A DNA stretch of 64,000 bases from NCBI GenBank assembly GCA_021234155.1, contig JAJEKV010000005.1:22395584-22459583 (forward strand). The letters run 5' to 3'. Position 1 is the stretch's first letter. The number at the start of each line of letters is the position of its first letter. The position numbers and the translations under genes are program-made. The notes below the pieces were generated by a model that ran no database searches, had not been told where the DNA came from, and worked only from the letters and a program-made list of their open reading frames with translations. The stretch comes from Isoetes taiwanensis. Its lineage: Eukaryota; Streptophyta; Lycopodiopsida; Isoetales; Isoetaceae. Positions 49,130 to 61,914 of the stretch are shown here, one piece after another.

Positions 49130-49660
49130 AGCTCACTGAGGCTAATAGCACATGGAGCAACTAGTTAGGCGGGACTAACTCAATATAGCATGCCCGGATA
49201 TGGTCGAATGCTGGACAATTCTGAAGAGCATGGCATTCATCCTCAATGGCTCCCTATTAAACAACACAGACATAGCCTATCCTCGCGTGCTTCCCGAATC
49301 CATCTGCCCATCTCAATGCGAAGGCGATGTGCACCCGTGCCAATGGAAGCTATCAGCTTGCGTTTCTCCATGGGGAAATGTGTAGGCAAGTAGCATTGCG
49401 GACCTTGTGTGAGCATGGGATTGATATACTGCTGGTAATATACCGTTCTAATCTGTTCCAGAGCATCTGCATCCCAAAGTTCGCTATGGAAGCAAGCATC
49501 AAGGTACTGCCTCAAATGATAGTGATCTTCCTTAGTCTGGACCTATATGCGTTTGTCCTCCTGCACATTTCATCGAGAGAACCATTCCAGCATGCCTTAA
49601 GGCACTGCCGACCCAGTGCCACGGCATAAGCAAGGTTGGAAAGGCGAGCATCACCTATAC
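49130..49660 (-). mobile_element. LINE C-terminal fragment with zinc-finger-like end
   Basis: The minus strand reads QYLDACFHSELWDADALEQI, then AHRLRIEMGRWIREAREDRL followed by CLCC, and in the next frame IEDECHALQNCPAFDHIRA. The pattern RL-IE-GRW ... R-CR-C ... EDE-H-L--CP-F--IR is the C-terminal end of LINE polyproteins of the non-L1 type seen also at 31.8-32.1 kb. A one-base frameshift splits it near 49250. Confidence 0.65.
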
Positions 49661-49984
49661 CGACCATCTTATGCAGATGATGTGGCGGTCTAGTGTGATT
49701 CTTTAAAGGAACCAGGGTTGCCCTTAAGGGTAAATTTGCGCAAGTGTAATTTAAAAATGTTGGCTAATAATAGTTTTTTAGCAATAGCAAAGTTGGCGAT
49801 TTTTTCACAAACTTCAACACTAGCTATAAAACTATTGGCGAATTTTGACCAACCACGTTTAACTAAGAAGTTCAATTAAATTCAAGACGTACTAGAACGA
49901 AATTTATTAGTGTGCCTACTTAAACAATTATGGTCTTCTATGGCAACCTAATAACTAGGGGAAAACACTAGGATTTTCGAGTGA

Positions 49985-50200
49985 TTCTATTTGGGGTAGT
50001 GGAAGAATAGAATAGAATAGATTTTTTTAACGTCCACGGAAACCAATAGGTCATGGGACCCATACAATGGGCTAGTACAATCATTACTACTAGGACTAAA
50101 AAACCCCTGCCTCGAAAGGTTTTCAAGGGAAAAACCTTTGCAGTAATGATGATACTAGACAATCAGAGATAATGACTACTGAGGGCTCAGTAATTGACGA
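49985..50200 (-). repeat. Dispersed (TATTC)-tail repeat, copy 3 (best preserved)
   Basis: On the minus strand: TCTAGTATCATCATTACTGC; a hairpin-forming GGTTTTTCCCTTGAAAACC; TTGTACTAGCCCATTGTATG; GGTCCCATGACCTATTGG; CCGTGGACGTTAAAAAAATC; then (TATTC)3. A similar hairpin module, on the opposite reading, lies at 13090-13130. Short length, tail and lack of coding sequence suggest a SINE or short LINE 3' end. Confidence 0.7.
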
Positions 50201-51580
50201 TGTTCATCTAGAACCTATGCGAATCATTTGAGTTGTCAAACAAAATTGAGCGTAATTGGGGCACATTGTGAGTAATTTATATAGTTAATACACCATGTAT
50301 ATTTCATAAACATGGACATTTCACAAGAACACTGTTGTCTTAATCAAGTTTGGGCTTAAATAAGACAGTTTAAGATACATTGTGCTAGCAAAAATATGTC
50401 ATTTTTTTACTATTAGTTTGAATGTCATATGCCTAAGTACATAAATAATCGCATTTGTTTGCTAGCAACATACACCGCATGTTATCATGGAATAAGAAGA
50501 AACCAATTTCAATTGGTAAAGGAATAAATTTGATAGTAAGGGAATCGTTTGTCTTTTATATCCTTAAAACCATCGGATGAAATCTTAGGCAAAAACAATG
50601 TTCCCAAAGCATCAATTCGATTCATGCTAAACATTCGTTCTAAAGCCTAACTCCGAATCATTAGACTTCGACCTATATCAGACATGCTACAGTCAGTTCT
50701 TGGAGCCCCAATCCAAAAAGTCCACATATCCATCTGAAAATAGAATCGTTCATGCTTGTCTTATTTCGTCTCCTTCATTTTTCCCTGTAATTTAGTTGCA
50801 AACCTTACCTATATAACATGACCTCAATGATTAATTTCTAGAACTATCTAACTAATAACAGGGAAATTATTGTATAACAGAACTTTAACAATTTGCATGC
50901 TTGTCAAAACCCTTCTCCAAATTCAAAAATTAGTCTGGCACACATCATCTCTTGCATGTCCTCCTATAATTCAGTTGCTAATCTAAGTAAAATGACCTCA
51001 ATAGAGAAATCTATGTGATGATTAATCTTGTGAACCGTCTAATAATTAATGTAGAAATTATTATAATCCCAGAACATTTGCATGCTTATCAAAACTCTCT
51101 ACCCAAAATCATCTGCTCATACAAGATGTCTTGTATGCCTCCTAGAACCCATCTGATTGTCCCTTGTTATAATTGAACACTCAGAAAATATGCTCAGGCA
51201 TATATTCCCTCACATGATTGCTATAAGACATAATTACGCGGATATATGTTCATGAACAGGACAAAAAACATGAGGTCAGCTTACTAAGTCACCACAGTTT
51301 GCCTTTATTGTCATGATGCTTCAGCTTATTCTTACATAAGATAGGTAACCACGGAATGACCCGAGTACCATAGAATGATCCTGTTAAACTACCAGCGTAA
51401 AACCTATATCGTAATACTTGACAGACATCAAACATGAGATGTTTTAGTTCTATATACTCTAAAATAATACAACATTTTCAACAAATAAATAAGGACATTA
51501 ACAAAGTTCTTACATGTGCAAATGTAAAAGTATATGCGATCAATACCGCGCCAACACTGTAATTCAAAGCTTCTCAATCT
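50201..51580. other. AT-rich intergenic DNA flanking the LTR element
   Basis: No coding sequence or structured repeat recognised. Confidence 0.6.
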
Positions 51581-53189
51581 TGTTAATATTAGGACGTTCA
51601 AAGACAAAAGATACGCCTCCCTGTGACGTATATTGTAATCGCCACGTCACGCCAGACACGCCACCCGATTGACGGGGTACGCCAACGTATACCATGGGTA
51701 GCCCTTAGGGCAACTTACAAGAATGTGCATATATTAATGTGCACATTTTCCACTGTACACATTAATGTGGGCACATCATGTGCCACTTGATGTCAAGTGG
51801 CCATACCTATAGGCAGTGTAGTAATGCACATTTTCTCCAATGTAATATTCATTAATGTACACATTTCCATGTGAGCACATTTGGGTACACATTTCCATGT
51901 GGGCACATTTGGCCACTCAGCCCCTTAAAGGCAAGTGGGGCCTAGCCACTATCCCACATGCCAAAAGGAGACTAAACCCTAATAATTTCTTTGTCTATAG
52001 GGTAAAACCTAACCAACCTAATTTCGATTTTAGGGTTTTCAGACCCTGCTCACGCCTACCAAACCAGATCCCGTGACTTCAGTTTGGGGAGAATTACATC
52101 CTTAGTTTCTCGAGATTCGAGCGCTTTCAGCAGGATGGCTCGAGCTCAAAATGAGGAGCCTCAAGGATCAGTATTTGTCAATTAGATAGTCTAAAACCCC
52201 ATTTTGTGCATTGAATCAAAGAGGGTTTAGCCTATTAGACGCGTTTTACAGCAGCCTCTCTAGAACTCTAGATAGTGTAGATTCTAACTAAAGAACCCAA
52301 CTCTATGAGTATAGATTGACTTTGTTCTTAGTTCTTCCGTGATGTATATGGATGGATGTATCTCCTCGAACCCTTGTATTGGGAAGGGGTAGAGACCCAA
52401 AGCTTGGTAGTAGATGCTCCTAGATTAGCCTCTAGCAATACTCATATAGATGCGGCTCAGGCACAAGAGCCCGTTGTGGGTGAAGGGGCCAGACCGGGCG
52501 AGGCAAGGAGGTTCATGTTCGATTCTTGAAACGACCCTCCGTGTGTAAAGACCCGCCGGGGCCACCGTGGACTAGGTCTAATGGCTTGCCACCGTGTGGC
52601 GAGGCATGGGCTCGACACTGGAGGTGCGAATATGACCTACTTATGTCTGTCGCAAGGGGTTCTAGTCAAATTGAGCGCATGACCGGAGGGAGATCCCCGG
52701 TCACCATCGAACCGGGAGATGTAACCCAGGATATAGCCCTCATGCATCCTGGCTACATGTCCTAACACTTTTCAAATTTACCGTAAAGTGTGCACAGGAG
52801 GGGCGATGGAGGATAACCTCATGCCATGTTCTTATGCCACCCAACCATTGCTGCACCGCAATGAACTCTGAGACCCAAGCTGCTGGCCATCCCTTTGAGT
52901 CTCGAGCTTGGGTAGGATTCCCCTATGTGATGGCTGCTGATTCGGTCTATGCAAGATATGTGGAGGCGACCATCCTTCGGCGGTCATAAGGATGTTGATG
53001 TATGTGCTAACACATGTATGTTTACGCCCGCAGCCAGGTAGGCCCCCGAGGAGACGGGTGCAATGACCCTTCCACTCTTTCCCACCGGAACCCGGCCACG
53101 GCAGTGTCATGGAGGGCCCCGATTAGCATGGTTTTGGTATGGGGATGAATCTCCGCTTTGCTACCGAGGCACCAGATAATGGTATTACA
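51581..53189 (+). repeat. 5' long terminal repeat
   Basis: It aligns with 61915-63620 throughout: TTGTAATCGCCACG, AATGTGCACATTTTCCA, TCTAGAACTCTAGATAG, CATGCATCCTGGCT, GGATGTTGATGTATGTGCTAA (split by indels) and TATGGGGATGAAT. It ends GGTATTACA before the PBS. The left edge is uncertain by about 10 bases. A run of short repeats around GCACATT / TACACATT fills 51720-51910. Confidence 0.85.
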
Positions 53190-53192
53190 AAG

Positions 53193-53204
53193 GGTATCAA
53201 GAGC
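53193..53204 (+). other. Primer binding site, tRNA-iMet type
   Basis: GGTATCAAGAGC lies three bases after the LTR end and differs by one extra A from the usual plant iMet PBS TGGTATCAGAGC. It is absent after the 3' LTR, which confirms LTR polarity. Confidence 0.75.
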
Positions 53205-53280
53205 TATGTTCTTGGAGACCAAGAGCAAAGTAATCGCCATGTTCCTGTGTGAGCACTAACTTGATAGGACCCTCGAACTC

Positions 53281-53304
53281 AAATGAGAAAAATTTTTCTC
53301 ATTT
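53281..53304. repeat. Perfect 24-bp palindrome
   Basis: AAATGAGAAAAA is followed immediately by its exact reverse complement TTTTTCTCATTT. Confidence 0.95.
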
Positions 53305-53390
53305 TTGTAGTTTATGCTAAGCTAGTAACACAGAAACGTAAAAAAGACTAAAATTGATGGGAGCCAACATCCAAAAGTAGGAAACTTGAC

Positions 53391-53450
53391 ACGCCGCGCT
53401 GTGATGTATTTCTACATTTTAGAAATTCCAACAAGTAACGTAAGCATACA
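53391..53450. repeat. Hairpin motif repeat, copy 1
   Basis: GTGATGTATTTCTACATTTT then AGAAAT: arms ATTTCTA and TAGAAAT around a CATTT loop, preceded by CACGCCGC. A TATA-like box lies about 310 bases downstream. Confidence 0.8.
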
Positions 53451-55186
53451 TTCAAATTTTGACACCTAAAAGTTGTAAATTACACAGCTTAAATACTTTT
53501 GATAATTCTAAATTTAAGCTAAGAATTAGTAGATCAGTACGTTACATGTTAATTTAATAGTGGGTCTCACCATGTCTCAAGACGCCAAGGCCAGGATGTG
53601 CTCGGGATTCTAGGAATCGGCCAAGAACGTGAGACCTGTTTAATTAAGTGTTTCCGTATGCCTTACGGGAAACCCAAAAGGTAGTTTAAAAGTTGACCAA
53701 AATTGGCCCTATAAATAGAATCGACCCTCCTATTTTCCCGCTCTTTCCGAGAACTTCGTCAGATTGCTTCATATGACCGCTGTAGCTCCAATCGACGAAC
53801 CGAAAATGATGGCCCGCGACGGTTGCACTGCGGCGAAGCCTAGCCAAGCGATCCTCCAGCCGCTGCCCGGCCTTGTTCATAGGATTCTTCGGGAATCTTC
53901 TCCGCTACGACGGATCTTCATGAAAGCTGCAGGGACCGTGGCCTGACAGAGCGCACTACACAGAGATCTTGGAGACGACGTCACGTCATGAGCGAGATCC
54001 TCAATGAAATTGAACGGCAGGAGGAAGCGAAAAGAAGGGAGGAAACACCAAGGGGACGCTTAACCCACAGAGGAGCAGAGGGAACAGCGAACCCACCCAT
54101 AGGCCAAGAACAACCCAGATAGATCCACCCAGGAGGAGTACGAGGAGCAAGAACATTTAACTCACCCCGTGAGGAAGAGGCCGACGAGACGCCTGGTCCA
54201 CAAGTACGGGTCATGAGCGCCACGGAGCAGTAGATCAAGGATCAGGAAGACACCCAAGTGACCTAAGAAGAGGAGGGCCAAGGCCAAGGGCAAGAGGAAG
54301 TCAAGGTTGAAGAGAGCCAAGGTCCTATTAACAACGAGTCATTGAGGGAGACTCTTACCACCACCGACGATCTTGACCAAGACCACGTGCCGGGCCAGCA
54401 GACGGGCGAGCTCTTCCAAAGCCCCGGGTTGTAGAGGAAGAGGTGCACGAAAGCGCATCGCCCAAGAGCGTGATGAGGCCGGGCAGTGGCTAAGCCCCCA
54501 CCCACTCCGGGACGCGGATAGGGTCAAGGGCCCCACGGCCAGCCAGAAGCCTACGTGACAGACCCTTAAAGTCTATGAGAAGAGAATGAGAGCACAACGA
54601 CATAGCGGCGGGCGGGAGGCCTACACCTATTACCAGAGCACCGGGTGAGAACGACTGGGTTGCTGCACCCGGACGAAGAGCCGTGACACTAAAGCCCTCC
54701 ACTAAAACCCAAGGCCCCACGAGCACCCGTGAAGAAGAGGAGCAAGAAGAACAGGAGGAAGATAGGCACTCTGGCGGGAGATCCGCCACTTCCCGTAGTG
54801 CGCAAGTTACGGGCCCTGATTCTGCAGCGCCGCCTCCATTCGTCCGCTGAAGTCATTCAAGAATACAATACCTGGAGCATGCGCCAGTGATGTATTTAGA
54901 CAAGGCTGTGGTTTGCGAGGCCAAGCCCACTTGCAGTGAAACATTTGAAGATCTAACCATCGCACAAAGGGCACGCCAAGAGGCTACCCTCATGAGGCGT
55001 GATATGTATCTTGCCGACATCAAGGAGAACGCTTTGAACCTTTGTAAATGACCTGTGAAATTTTGTTAATATAAAGAAATTATGAATAAAGTGTCCAAAA
55101 CCAAATTTAGATAGGTCAAGATATCGATCCTTAGCCTTCGCTTTTAATTAAATTGAGTTTGAGCAATTGAGACGATAAATCTCATG

Positions 55187-55250
55187 CACGTCACGCCGTG
55201 ACAGATTTACATTTTAGAAATCCCAAATGGGCGAACGGTGAGACCATGCC
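55187..55250. repeat. Hairpin motif repeat, copy 2 (left arm eroded)
   Basis: GTGACAGATTTACATTTTAG then AAATCCCAAA, preceded by CACGTCACGCC and followed by GCGAACGGTGAGACC. The left hairpin arm has lost bases. Confidence 0.75.
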
Positions 55251-55375
55251 CAAAATGCCCAAAACAACCCAACCCACTAAGTAAGGGGTCAATTTCATTA
55301 ACTCATGAGATTTAGTAACCAGCCTTAGATCACCTAAATTGAGTAATCCTAGCCCCACTAGACTCCATAAAGCCA

Positions 55376-55440
55376 CACGTCGCTACCGTGATGCATTTCT
55401 ACATTTTAGAAATCTAAATACGCAACGTATGAGACCCCGC
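55376..55440. repeat. Hairpin motif repeat, copy 3
   Basis: GTGATGCATTTCTACATTTT then AGAAATC, preceded by CACGTCGC and followed by CGCAACGTATGAGACC. A TATA-like CTATAAATAAG lies about 220 bases downstream, at 55610. Confidence 0.8.
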
Positions 55441-58260
55441 ATCATGTCATCACTCAAATGATCCCCTAAATTGCACAATAGGTTCAAATTTGCCTCTCCC
55501 TAGCATGCTCAAACTCTAGAAATAGCCTCAAACTTGCAATTGCATCCCCTATAGGATCAATTACCTAATACTGAAAATCTAGGTCATCCCAAAATTAGGG
55601 TTTTCCCTTCTATAAATAAGTTCCCATTTCTCAATTGGCACCGCAAATTTGCTCCTAATCGCTTAGGCGATCTTTCACCTCCCCGAGGCGCTTCACATCC
55701 GCTTGATACCCCTTCCTTGCTAGACTAACGGCCACCGCTGATTTCGGACGATGGTATACAAAACAGCCAAAGGTTCATGTTATCGAAAGTATGTCAATGA
55801 CACTTCCAAGTCTTGTGAAAGAAATTGACATCCGTTACGCTGAACGCAAACCCCAAAGATATAGGTAAGAAAGCATGGGAATTTATTAGGTAGGACCCTC
55901 CCTTGTCCAAGTCCCCTGTGCATAGGATACTTGCCCTTCCGTCCTTCACAGCCCCTTGGGCGATGTCCCCAACATCGCCAAGTACTTGACTACTATACGC
56001 AGAGGCTACCTGATTACATGGTCCCGACAGCCAACAGACCAAGTATCTCAGACACCGCCGCCGAGCCACCTTCTATCCCACCAAGGCCGATCCCATGGGG
56101 TAACCTCTATCCTCCGATGGAGGTAGACCCGCAATGAGCGTATGAAGGGGCAAATGTCAGCAGATTAACAAGAACAGGGAAGAGAAGACTAATAGTTTGG
56201 ATTTATCAAGGATAATACTGAGCTCGTACTCTGACTAAGAACGCGCCAAGGAGAGCGGGGTGGAGCCGACAACTTCGAAAGGCCAAGTAGGCATCGACAG
56301 CCCCCACTTGGGCTAGCAATACAAGCCTAGCCCCTTACCACCATCGGCGAGAGACTACTCCTCGGCCGACACCTAACCTCCCCAATGTAGGGAGAGGGAG
56401 CCTGTGCTGGATTTAACCATCTACCACCGCGATGGGATCGCACTGACGATCACTGGGAGCATCAGACTTCCCGCCTCCAAGTGAGGGAGTCCGATACCTG
56501 CTGTGGAGACGCACTACATCCGTGCTTATAGTAAGATTGCAATTGATGGATTTGAGCTGAGCCGCTAACAGAGAAGGAGTTCCCGCCTCCAAGAGCAGAT
56601 GGGATCCGGTGGAAGACTACTTAGGCATCCTAATGCCGTGTCCTCCAATATCACCCCTTACAAAAGGAGAAGGAATCGACCTCAGGAGGCCTTGATCAAG
56701 ACAATTGAAGACTATGGTGAGCTTCCATCAAGTAGAGGTTTATTGAGTACTGGGCGCCACAGAAATGAGGCCAAACAAGCTAGAGAAACTTCAAGCGACA
56801 CACAACGACAGGTCGCCTAGGTACTACTTACCACCGCTTGATGGATGGGAGAATAGCCAGAATCCACCGCAAGTTCAGTCCGCAGGCTAAGAAGGAGTGT
56901 TTTGCGCCGGACAGTAATTTCGTGCTCGCATGCTCGGTCAGGGCAAGAATGTTTGACTATGCCGCCTTAGTCAAGAGGGCAATGGCACTGACCTCTTCGA
57001 TTTCGCCATCCCCCACCGACGCTGTGAGATTAGCAAAGGATCATGGTCTCTTACATCCCACCTCAGGTAGGAGACTCCGTGAGAGCCATCCAGGAGGCTC
57101 GCCAGCGTTATCATCAGGAACTTGGGTCACCTTTAGGGACGGCCCGTTAAGTTAGCAAGTTTCTTGAAGACAACCCGGGCCTTTACCGGCGATTTCAAGA
57201 ATAGTTAGACTCTTGATCCTTTAGGACTTTTGTACCTAAAATATTACATGATATATAAACACAATTCCCTTGCACTTTAAATGTTTTATTGATGTATGTT
57301 GCCCCACAATTATACCAACAAACATAAATGCAAGAGAACAAATGGAACTAACCATAGCCATTAATCACTTGTGGATGCAACAGAGGGCTGCTAGGGAACC
57401 ACAACTTAGACCTTATAGAAGAGCAAACCTCACTTCAGACTACCCCTAAGAAGGAACCTATTTGAAGATAGGGGAAACCCATGACCCTGCAGAAAGGTGA
57501 GATAGCCTTATAAGGACGGATTCGAGCAAGAGGCACATTGTCCGTACAAGCAGAGTAGGTTCGGGTGGGTAATGCTTCAACATGCAAGCATCAGCTCCTG
57601 TGAGGGAAGGAAGCGATGAAGAGAGCAAGAGAAGCGAGATCCCCAGTCCGGGAATCTTCCACCAAGTCTGCACTGCATTCACTCGAGGGAAGAGGAAGAG
57701 CAAAGCTCGTGAACCAAATGAGGGAAGGTGAGAACACCCCTGAGGGATCTATTAAAGAGATACTGTGGCTCACTACTGTAAGAAGGTAGATCTCCGGTGA
57801 CCGGCAATGTATGGAAGGTCTGAACTCCGGAACAGTTTCGTGGAGAGAATTGTGTCGTGCTTAGAAGGTGGCACTGGACGAAGAGTAGCAATGGAATGCT
57901 TATGGCATGAAGGATAAGGACAAAGGTGTAGTTGCAACAGCCAACTGAAAGGAGCCGGATTTGGTGGGGCATGCAAAGGCACACTGCTTAAGCAGGGATG
58001 CTTGTGTTCGTAAAGTTTGCTAAAGCCTCTTGTTACCATTACGCTCCAAGGGAATACAAGTCCAAAGAGTGATGCGCAGCTTTTGTTGTGTTGCAGGCAA
58101 ATAAATCAGTCTAGAAATATACAGAGGAATTCATGAGGCTAAGGTCAGAGCAGCCAAGTTGGGAGAGAAGTGAGAAAGCTACACGAGGGGTTGAATGAGG
58201 ATCCGCAAGCTTGTGAGAGCAATAAACCAGCAACATGTAACTGGAACGAAGTACACTGAT

Positions 58261-59061
58261 NNNNNNNNNNNNNNNNNNNNNNNNNNNNNNNNNNNNNNNN
58301 NNNNNNNNNNNNNNNNNNNNNNNNNNNNNNNNNNNNNNNNNNNNNNNNNNNNNNNNNNNNNNNNNNNNNNNNNNNNNNNNNNNNNNNNNNNNNNNNNNNN
58401 NNNNNNNNNNNNNNNNNNNNNNNNNNNNNNNNNNNNNNNNNNNNNNNNNNNNNNNNNNNNNNNNNNNNNNNNNNNNNNNNNNNNNNNNNNNNNNNNNNNN
58501 NNNNNNNNNNNNNNNNNNNNNNNNNNNNNNNNNNNNNNNNNNNNNNNNNNNNNNNNNNNNNNNNNNNNNNNNNNNNNNNNNNNNNNNNNNNNNNNNNNNN
58601 NNNNNNNNNNNNNNNNNNNNNNNNNNNNNNNNNNNNNNNNNNNNNNNNNNNNNNNNNNNNNNNNNNNNNNNNNNNNNNNNNNNNNNNNNNNNNNNNNNNN
58701 NNNNNNNNNNNNNNNNNNNNNNNNNNNNNNNNNNNNNNNNNNNNNNNNNNNNNNNNNNNNNNNNNNNNNNNNNNNNNNNNNNNNNNNNNNNNNNNNNNNN
58801 NNNNNNNNNNNNNNNNNNNNNNNNNNNNNNNNNNNNNNNNNNNNNNNNNNNNNNNNNNNNNNNNNNNNNNNNNNNNNNNNNNNNNNNNNNNNNNNNNNNN
58901 NNNNNNNNNNNNNNNNNNNNNNNNNNNNNNNNNNNNNNNNNNNNNNNNNNNNNNNNNNNNNNNNNNNNNNNNNNNNNNNNNNNNNNNNNNNNNNNNNNNN
59001 NNNNNNNNNNNNNNNNNNNNNNNNNNNNNNNNNNNNNNNNNNNNNNNNNNNNNNNNNNNNN
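58261..59061. other. Assembly gap, 801 N
   Basis: A run of N inside the LTR retrotransposon where the reverse transcriptase domain is expected. Open frames reported across it would be artefacts. Confidence 1.
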
Positions 59062-59179
59062 TACGCTATATTGCTCTAACAACAGCCCTGGGCCTTAAAC
59101 TCTGACCCGGAGAAAGATAAGCTTGTGGCAATGTATGCAGTAAGATAGCTTACAGCAAAGGCTTATGCAAGAAGAGCGG

Positions 59180-59400
59180 TGGTGTTTATGATTCCGTGTG
59201 AAGATGAACGACGCCGACGCTGGGCTATCTAACGACGACGAGCGTCATGCTGTCGCGGCATTAAGAATATGGAGGCATTATCTCTGGGAAGGAAGTTCCA
59301 GCCTGGATACCCCACCACGAGGCCTCCAATATGTATTCACGCAACTACACCTTAACTGAGGCGCAAAACGGGAGATGGATGGAGTTCCTCTAAGAATAAT
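59180..59400 (+). pseudogene. Ty3/gypsy RNase H domain fragment
   Basis: Across shifting frames: DDERHAVAALRIWRHYLW, then RGLQYVFTQLHLN and GRWMEFL. This matches the usual HD-E--A---ALKIWRHYL ... ALQYIFTQ-DLN ... RW-EFL of Ty3/gypsy RNase H. Several one-base shifts occur within about 200 bases. Confidence 0.75.
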
Positions 59401-59689
59401 TTTCTATATAGTCTATGTTTGTAGCTCTCAATGTGGTAGCAGAGCAAGCAGCTTTCTATGCATCCTCTCGGACAACTAGGAGTGCATTGTAATGTACTCG
59501 ACGCCTCCAGCCGACTTCTGTAAGAGGGGATTGAAGAGTCCTTGCCAAATCTGACGTGGATTTCAGGGAAGTATGGGCGCTCTCTTCAAGGAGGCCAGGA
59601 ATGTATAAAGAGCGTGGAGGCCTTCAAGCATTATAAGAAGGAAGGCAACCTCAAGAGTACCATAAGAACAAGCTGAAGCGTGAATCAAT

Positions 59690-60540
59690 CAATGTGTAAG
59701 GAAGTTGATCCTCCATGACACGCGACAACAGCCCACAGGCTGGCCATGCGATCTATGAAAATATATTTCTAAAGTGCAAAGAAGTATATTGGCTGTGAAT
59801 GAAGAAGCAAATAGCTCGCTATATCAAGGAATGCCTGGCAAGCAAGAGATTTGGCGAGCAGCTCTTCAATTTGTGGGCATTAGAGCTATTAGCGTACAAA
59901 CCCAAGTGAGTGTAATCAGCATGGATTTCATCACAGACTCCTAAGTGATGCTGAGAGGCAAGGATGTTTTAATGGTAGTGGTCGGCTAAGTTGTTTTAAG
60001 ATGGCACATTTTGTGCCTTGCAACTACGAGCATACCTATGGATACAAGAAAAGCTCTTCTACCAGCAGGATATCTTCTGAAGCCATGGCATGCTATATCA
60101 TTCCCACAGTGGGACTGACTAAGTTCATGAGCCTTTTGGCAAGACCTCTTTGCGACATCCGCATTTTAAGCTATCCATGAGCATCGCAGATATCATCCTC
60201 GTGACGGATGGCCGCATTTTGTTTTAATTAACATGATTTTAGGAGTGACAAGCGCGCTACGTAAACTATGTCCTGAATAAGGCGTGGAAGAATTTATTCA
60301 CTCGTGGAGTTTGCATACATGGCACCCCGCGAATCATCCCAAATGTCGCTTATGATCAATTACGCGCCTTATCCGCGGTTTGACCCGGCATTAATGCGGC
60401 ACAAATCCCCTGCGGCCGTGCGGAAGTTTCTGCAGCCAGATGTTGGCCGACATATGCAGAGTTTGCAGGAAGTTCGTGGCTATTCAAGCAGCAGCAAGAA
60501 GTCGCCAAAAGAAAGCACGCTTACAAGCACGTAATGCTAG
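59690..60540 (+). pseudogene. Ty3/gypsy integrase fragments
   Basis: The zinc-binding part is read as LHDT ... TGWP, then MKKQIARYIKECLA (about 59700-59850). The DDE core start follows as ISMDFIT (about 59920), then KDVLMVVV and KMAHFVP (about 59965-60018). A later block EFAYMAPRESSQMSLMINYA and PYPRFDPALM (60307-60395) matches the EFAYN--VH-S---SPF-LNYG--P region. The chain is interrupted by frameshifts. Clade (possibly chromovirus) cannot be fixed, as no chromodomain was recognised after it. Confidence 0.75.
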
Positions 60541-61902
60541 CAAAGAGAGTTCCAAAGTTGAGATGATGTTTGGCCTAAGATTAAGGTGAAGCAGCGGCTC
60601 GGGACGAATTGCAAGAAGCTGCTCCCGTGGGCTGACCTTTCTTAGAATAGTCGAGAAATTCAGGGTAACTGCTTCTATAAAAGGACTTTAAGCCAAGATA
60701 ATTCTAAAGATTCATACGTCTTCACGGAGTTTGCCGGCGAGGCATACTCGCAAATCCGTGACGGGAAGTCTGGATTCGCTAACGCCGTTGGAAATGACGC
60801 GCGAGGAACAGCCTGTTAGGCTCCCGTAATTGATTCTTGATAAAGTTTTCAAGAAAACAGCATCGCACTCCTCCGCGATTTGGTCAAGGGAAACACATTC
60901 TACTGCTGGAAGACTACCGTGCAAGGTAATTTTTAAGAAAGATTTAGTGTGCCAGCATCTACAGCCTTTATGGGAGCAATGAACACGCGTCATTCCTCAA
61001 GAAATCGCTCGTGCATGTCAACATTTGTGTAGGTTAATGCTTGTATAGTTAAGATTAATCTACTTATTTACCTACGCTTTAGTATAGTCGCATGCTTGTC
61101 ACTGGCGATGGGACTACTACTGGATCTCTAGGGCGGTGTAAATGTCAATAATGTGAAAAGGACTGCTGCTCGCTTTGGCGAAAGTGGAAGGTAGATTAGA
61201 AAGTCTACCGGGCCCCACTAAGCAGGACGACTTTAGAGAAAAGGAGGTCATTGAGGAATGCATTGATAGAAAAGCACCTTTAGCCCTATATATGCTTGAG
61301 CAGGGGAGGAATCTATCCTTCATGGTAGCATATCCCTCCACTGGGCAAATCTATGCAGCGCATGAGCTGCATATAGGCATACATACTGCTCCGCTGCCAT
61401 AATGGAAGATTCACCCTCTTCCTATGCCTGAGATTTTACTTAATCCATGTAGATAGGTGGGTGGTCACCATATAACCAAAAAATTTTAATTAATAATTAA
61501 ATGGTACTTAACGTGAGAGTGGGGTCAATTCAAGCAGCAAGAGAGCGCCCTGAGGGCAAGGGGAGGTCGAAGAGAAAGACTTTGCAAATACAAATTTCAA
61601 GCTGGAATGTGTGTTGCAAGGAAATGAAGAGTGCCCTAATCGCTAATCTTTAAATCTTTGATAAATCCTAATCGAATGTTAAGGGAAGTTTGGAGTAATT
61701 CTTGTCTAGTAATGTCGGAATTGATAAGTTATTCTTACAATATAATGATGTAGTAATGTTACAAAAAATATTACCTCGAGGTAAATTGTAATAAAATGTG
61801 TAAGTATTATAGGAGTATAATGTGATGCACGTTGGATTGCAAAGCGTAGGGAAGATTCCAAGGTGGGGAGAACCACGATGCGCTGGACAAAGATCATTCC
61901 CT
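60541..61902 (+). other. Integrase C-terminal and 3' internal region, unresolved
   Basis: Between integrase and the polypurine tract only short frames are seen, with no recognised motif. 61410-61800 is AT-rich. Two similar purine-rich stretches (AAGGTGGGGAGAA near 61860 and AAGGTGGAGAA at 61904) lie near the LTR edge. Confidence 0.45.
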
Positions 61903-61914
61903 CAAGGTGGAGAA
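61903..61914 (+). other. Polypurine tract
   Basis: CAAGGTGGAGAA directly precedes the TGTGAC start of the 3' LTR, as required for plus-strand priming. Confidence 0.75.

Larger units (their letters stand above)
53205..58260 (+). other. Internal region of the LTR element upstream of the gap
   Basis: No domain is confidently recognised. It holds a 24-bp palindrome (53281-53304), three copies of a hairpin motif (near 53399, 55199, 55388), TATA-like boxes CTATAAATA at 53709 and 55610, and a polar Glu/Arg/Gln-rich reading (about 54000-54850) that could be gag. A coding-like end, RRDMYLADIKENALNLCK, stops at about 55050 before AT-rich DNA with AATAAA at about 55084. 55.7-58.2 kb has only short frames. 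Nested insertions or low consensus quality could explain the disorder. Confidence 0.4.

Noticed and set aside
58111-59082. Long open frames on both strands across 58.1-59.1 kb
   Set aside because: They consist almost entirely of N; the assembly gap creates them.
61175-61402. 75-codon frame after integrase as a chromodomain
   Set aside because: No aromatic cage or typical W-E pattern visible; left unassigned.
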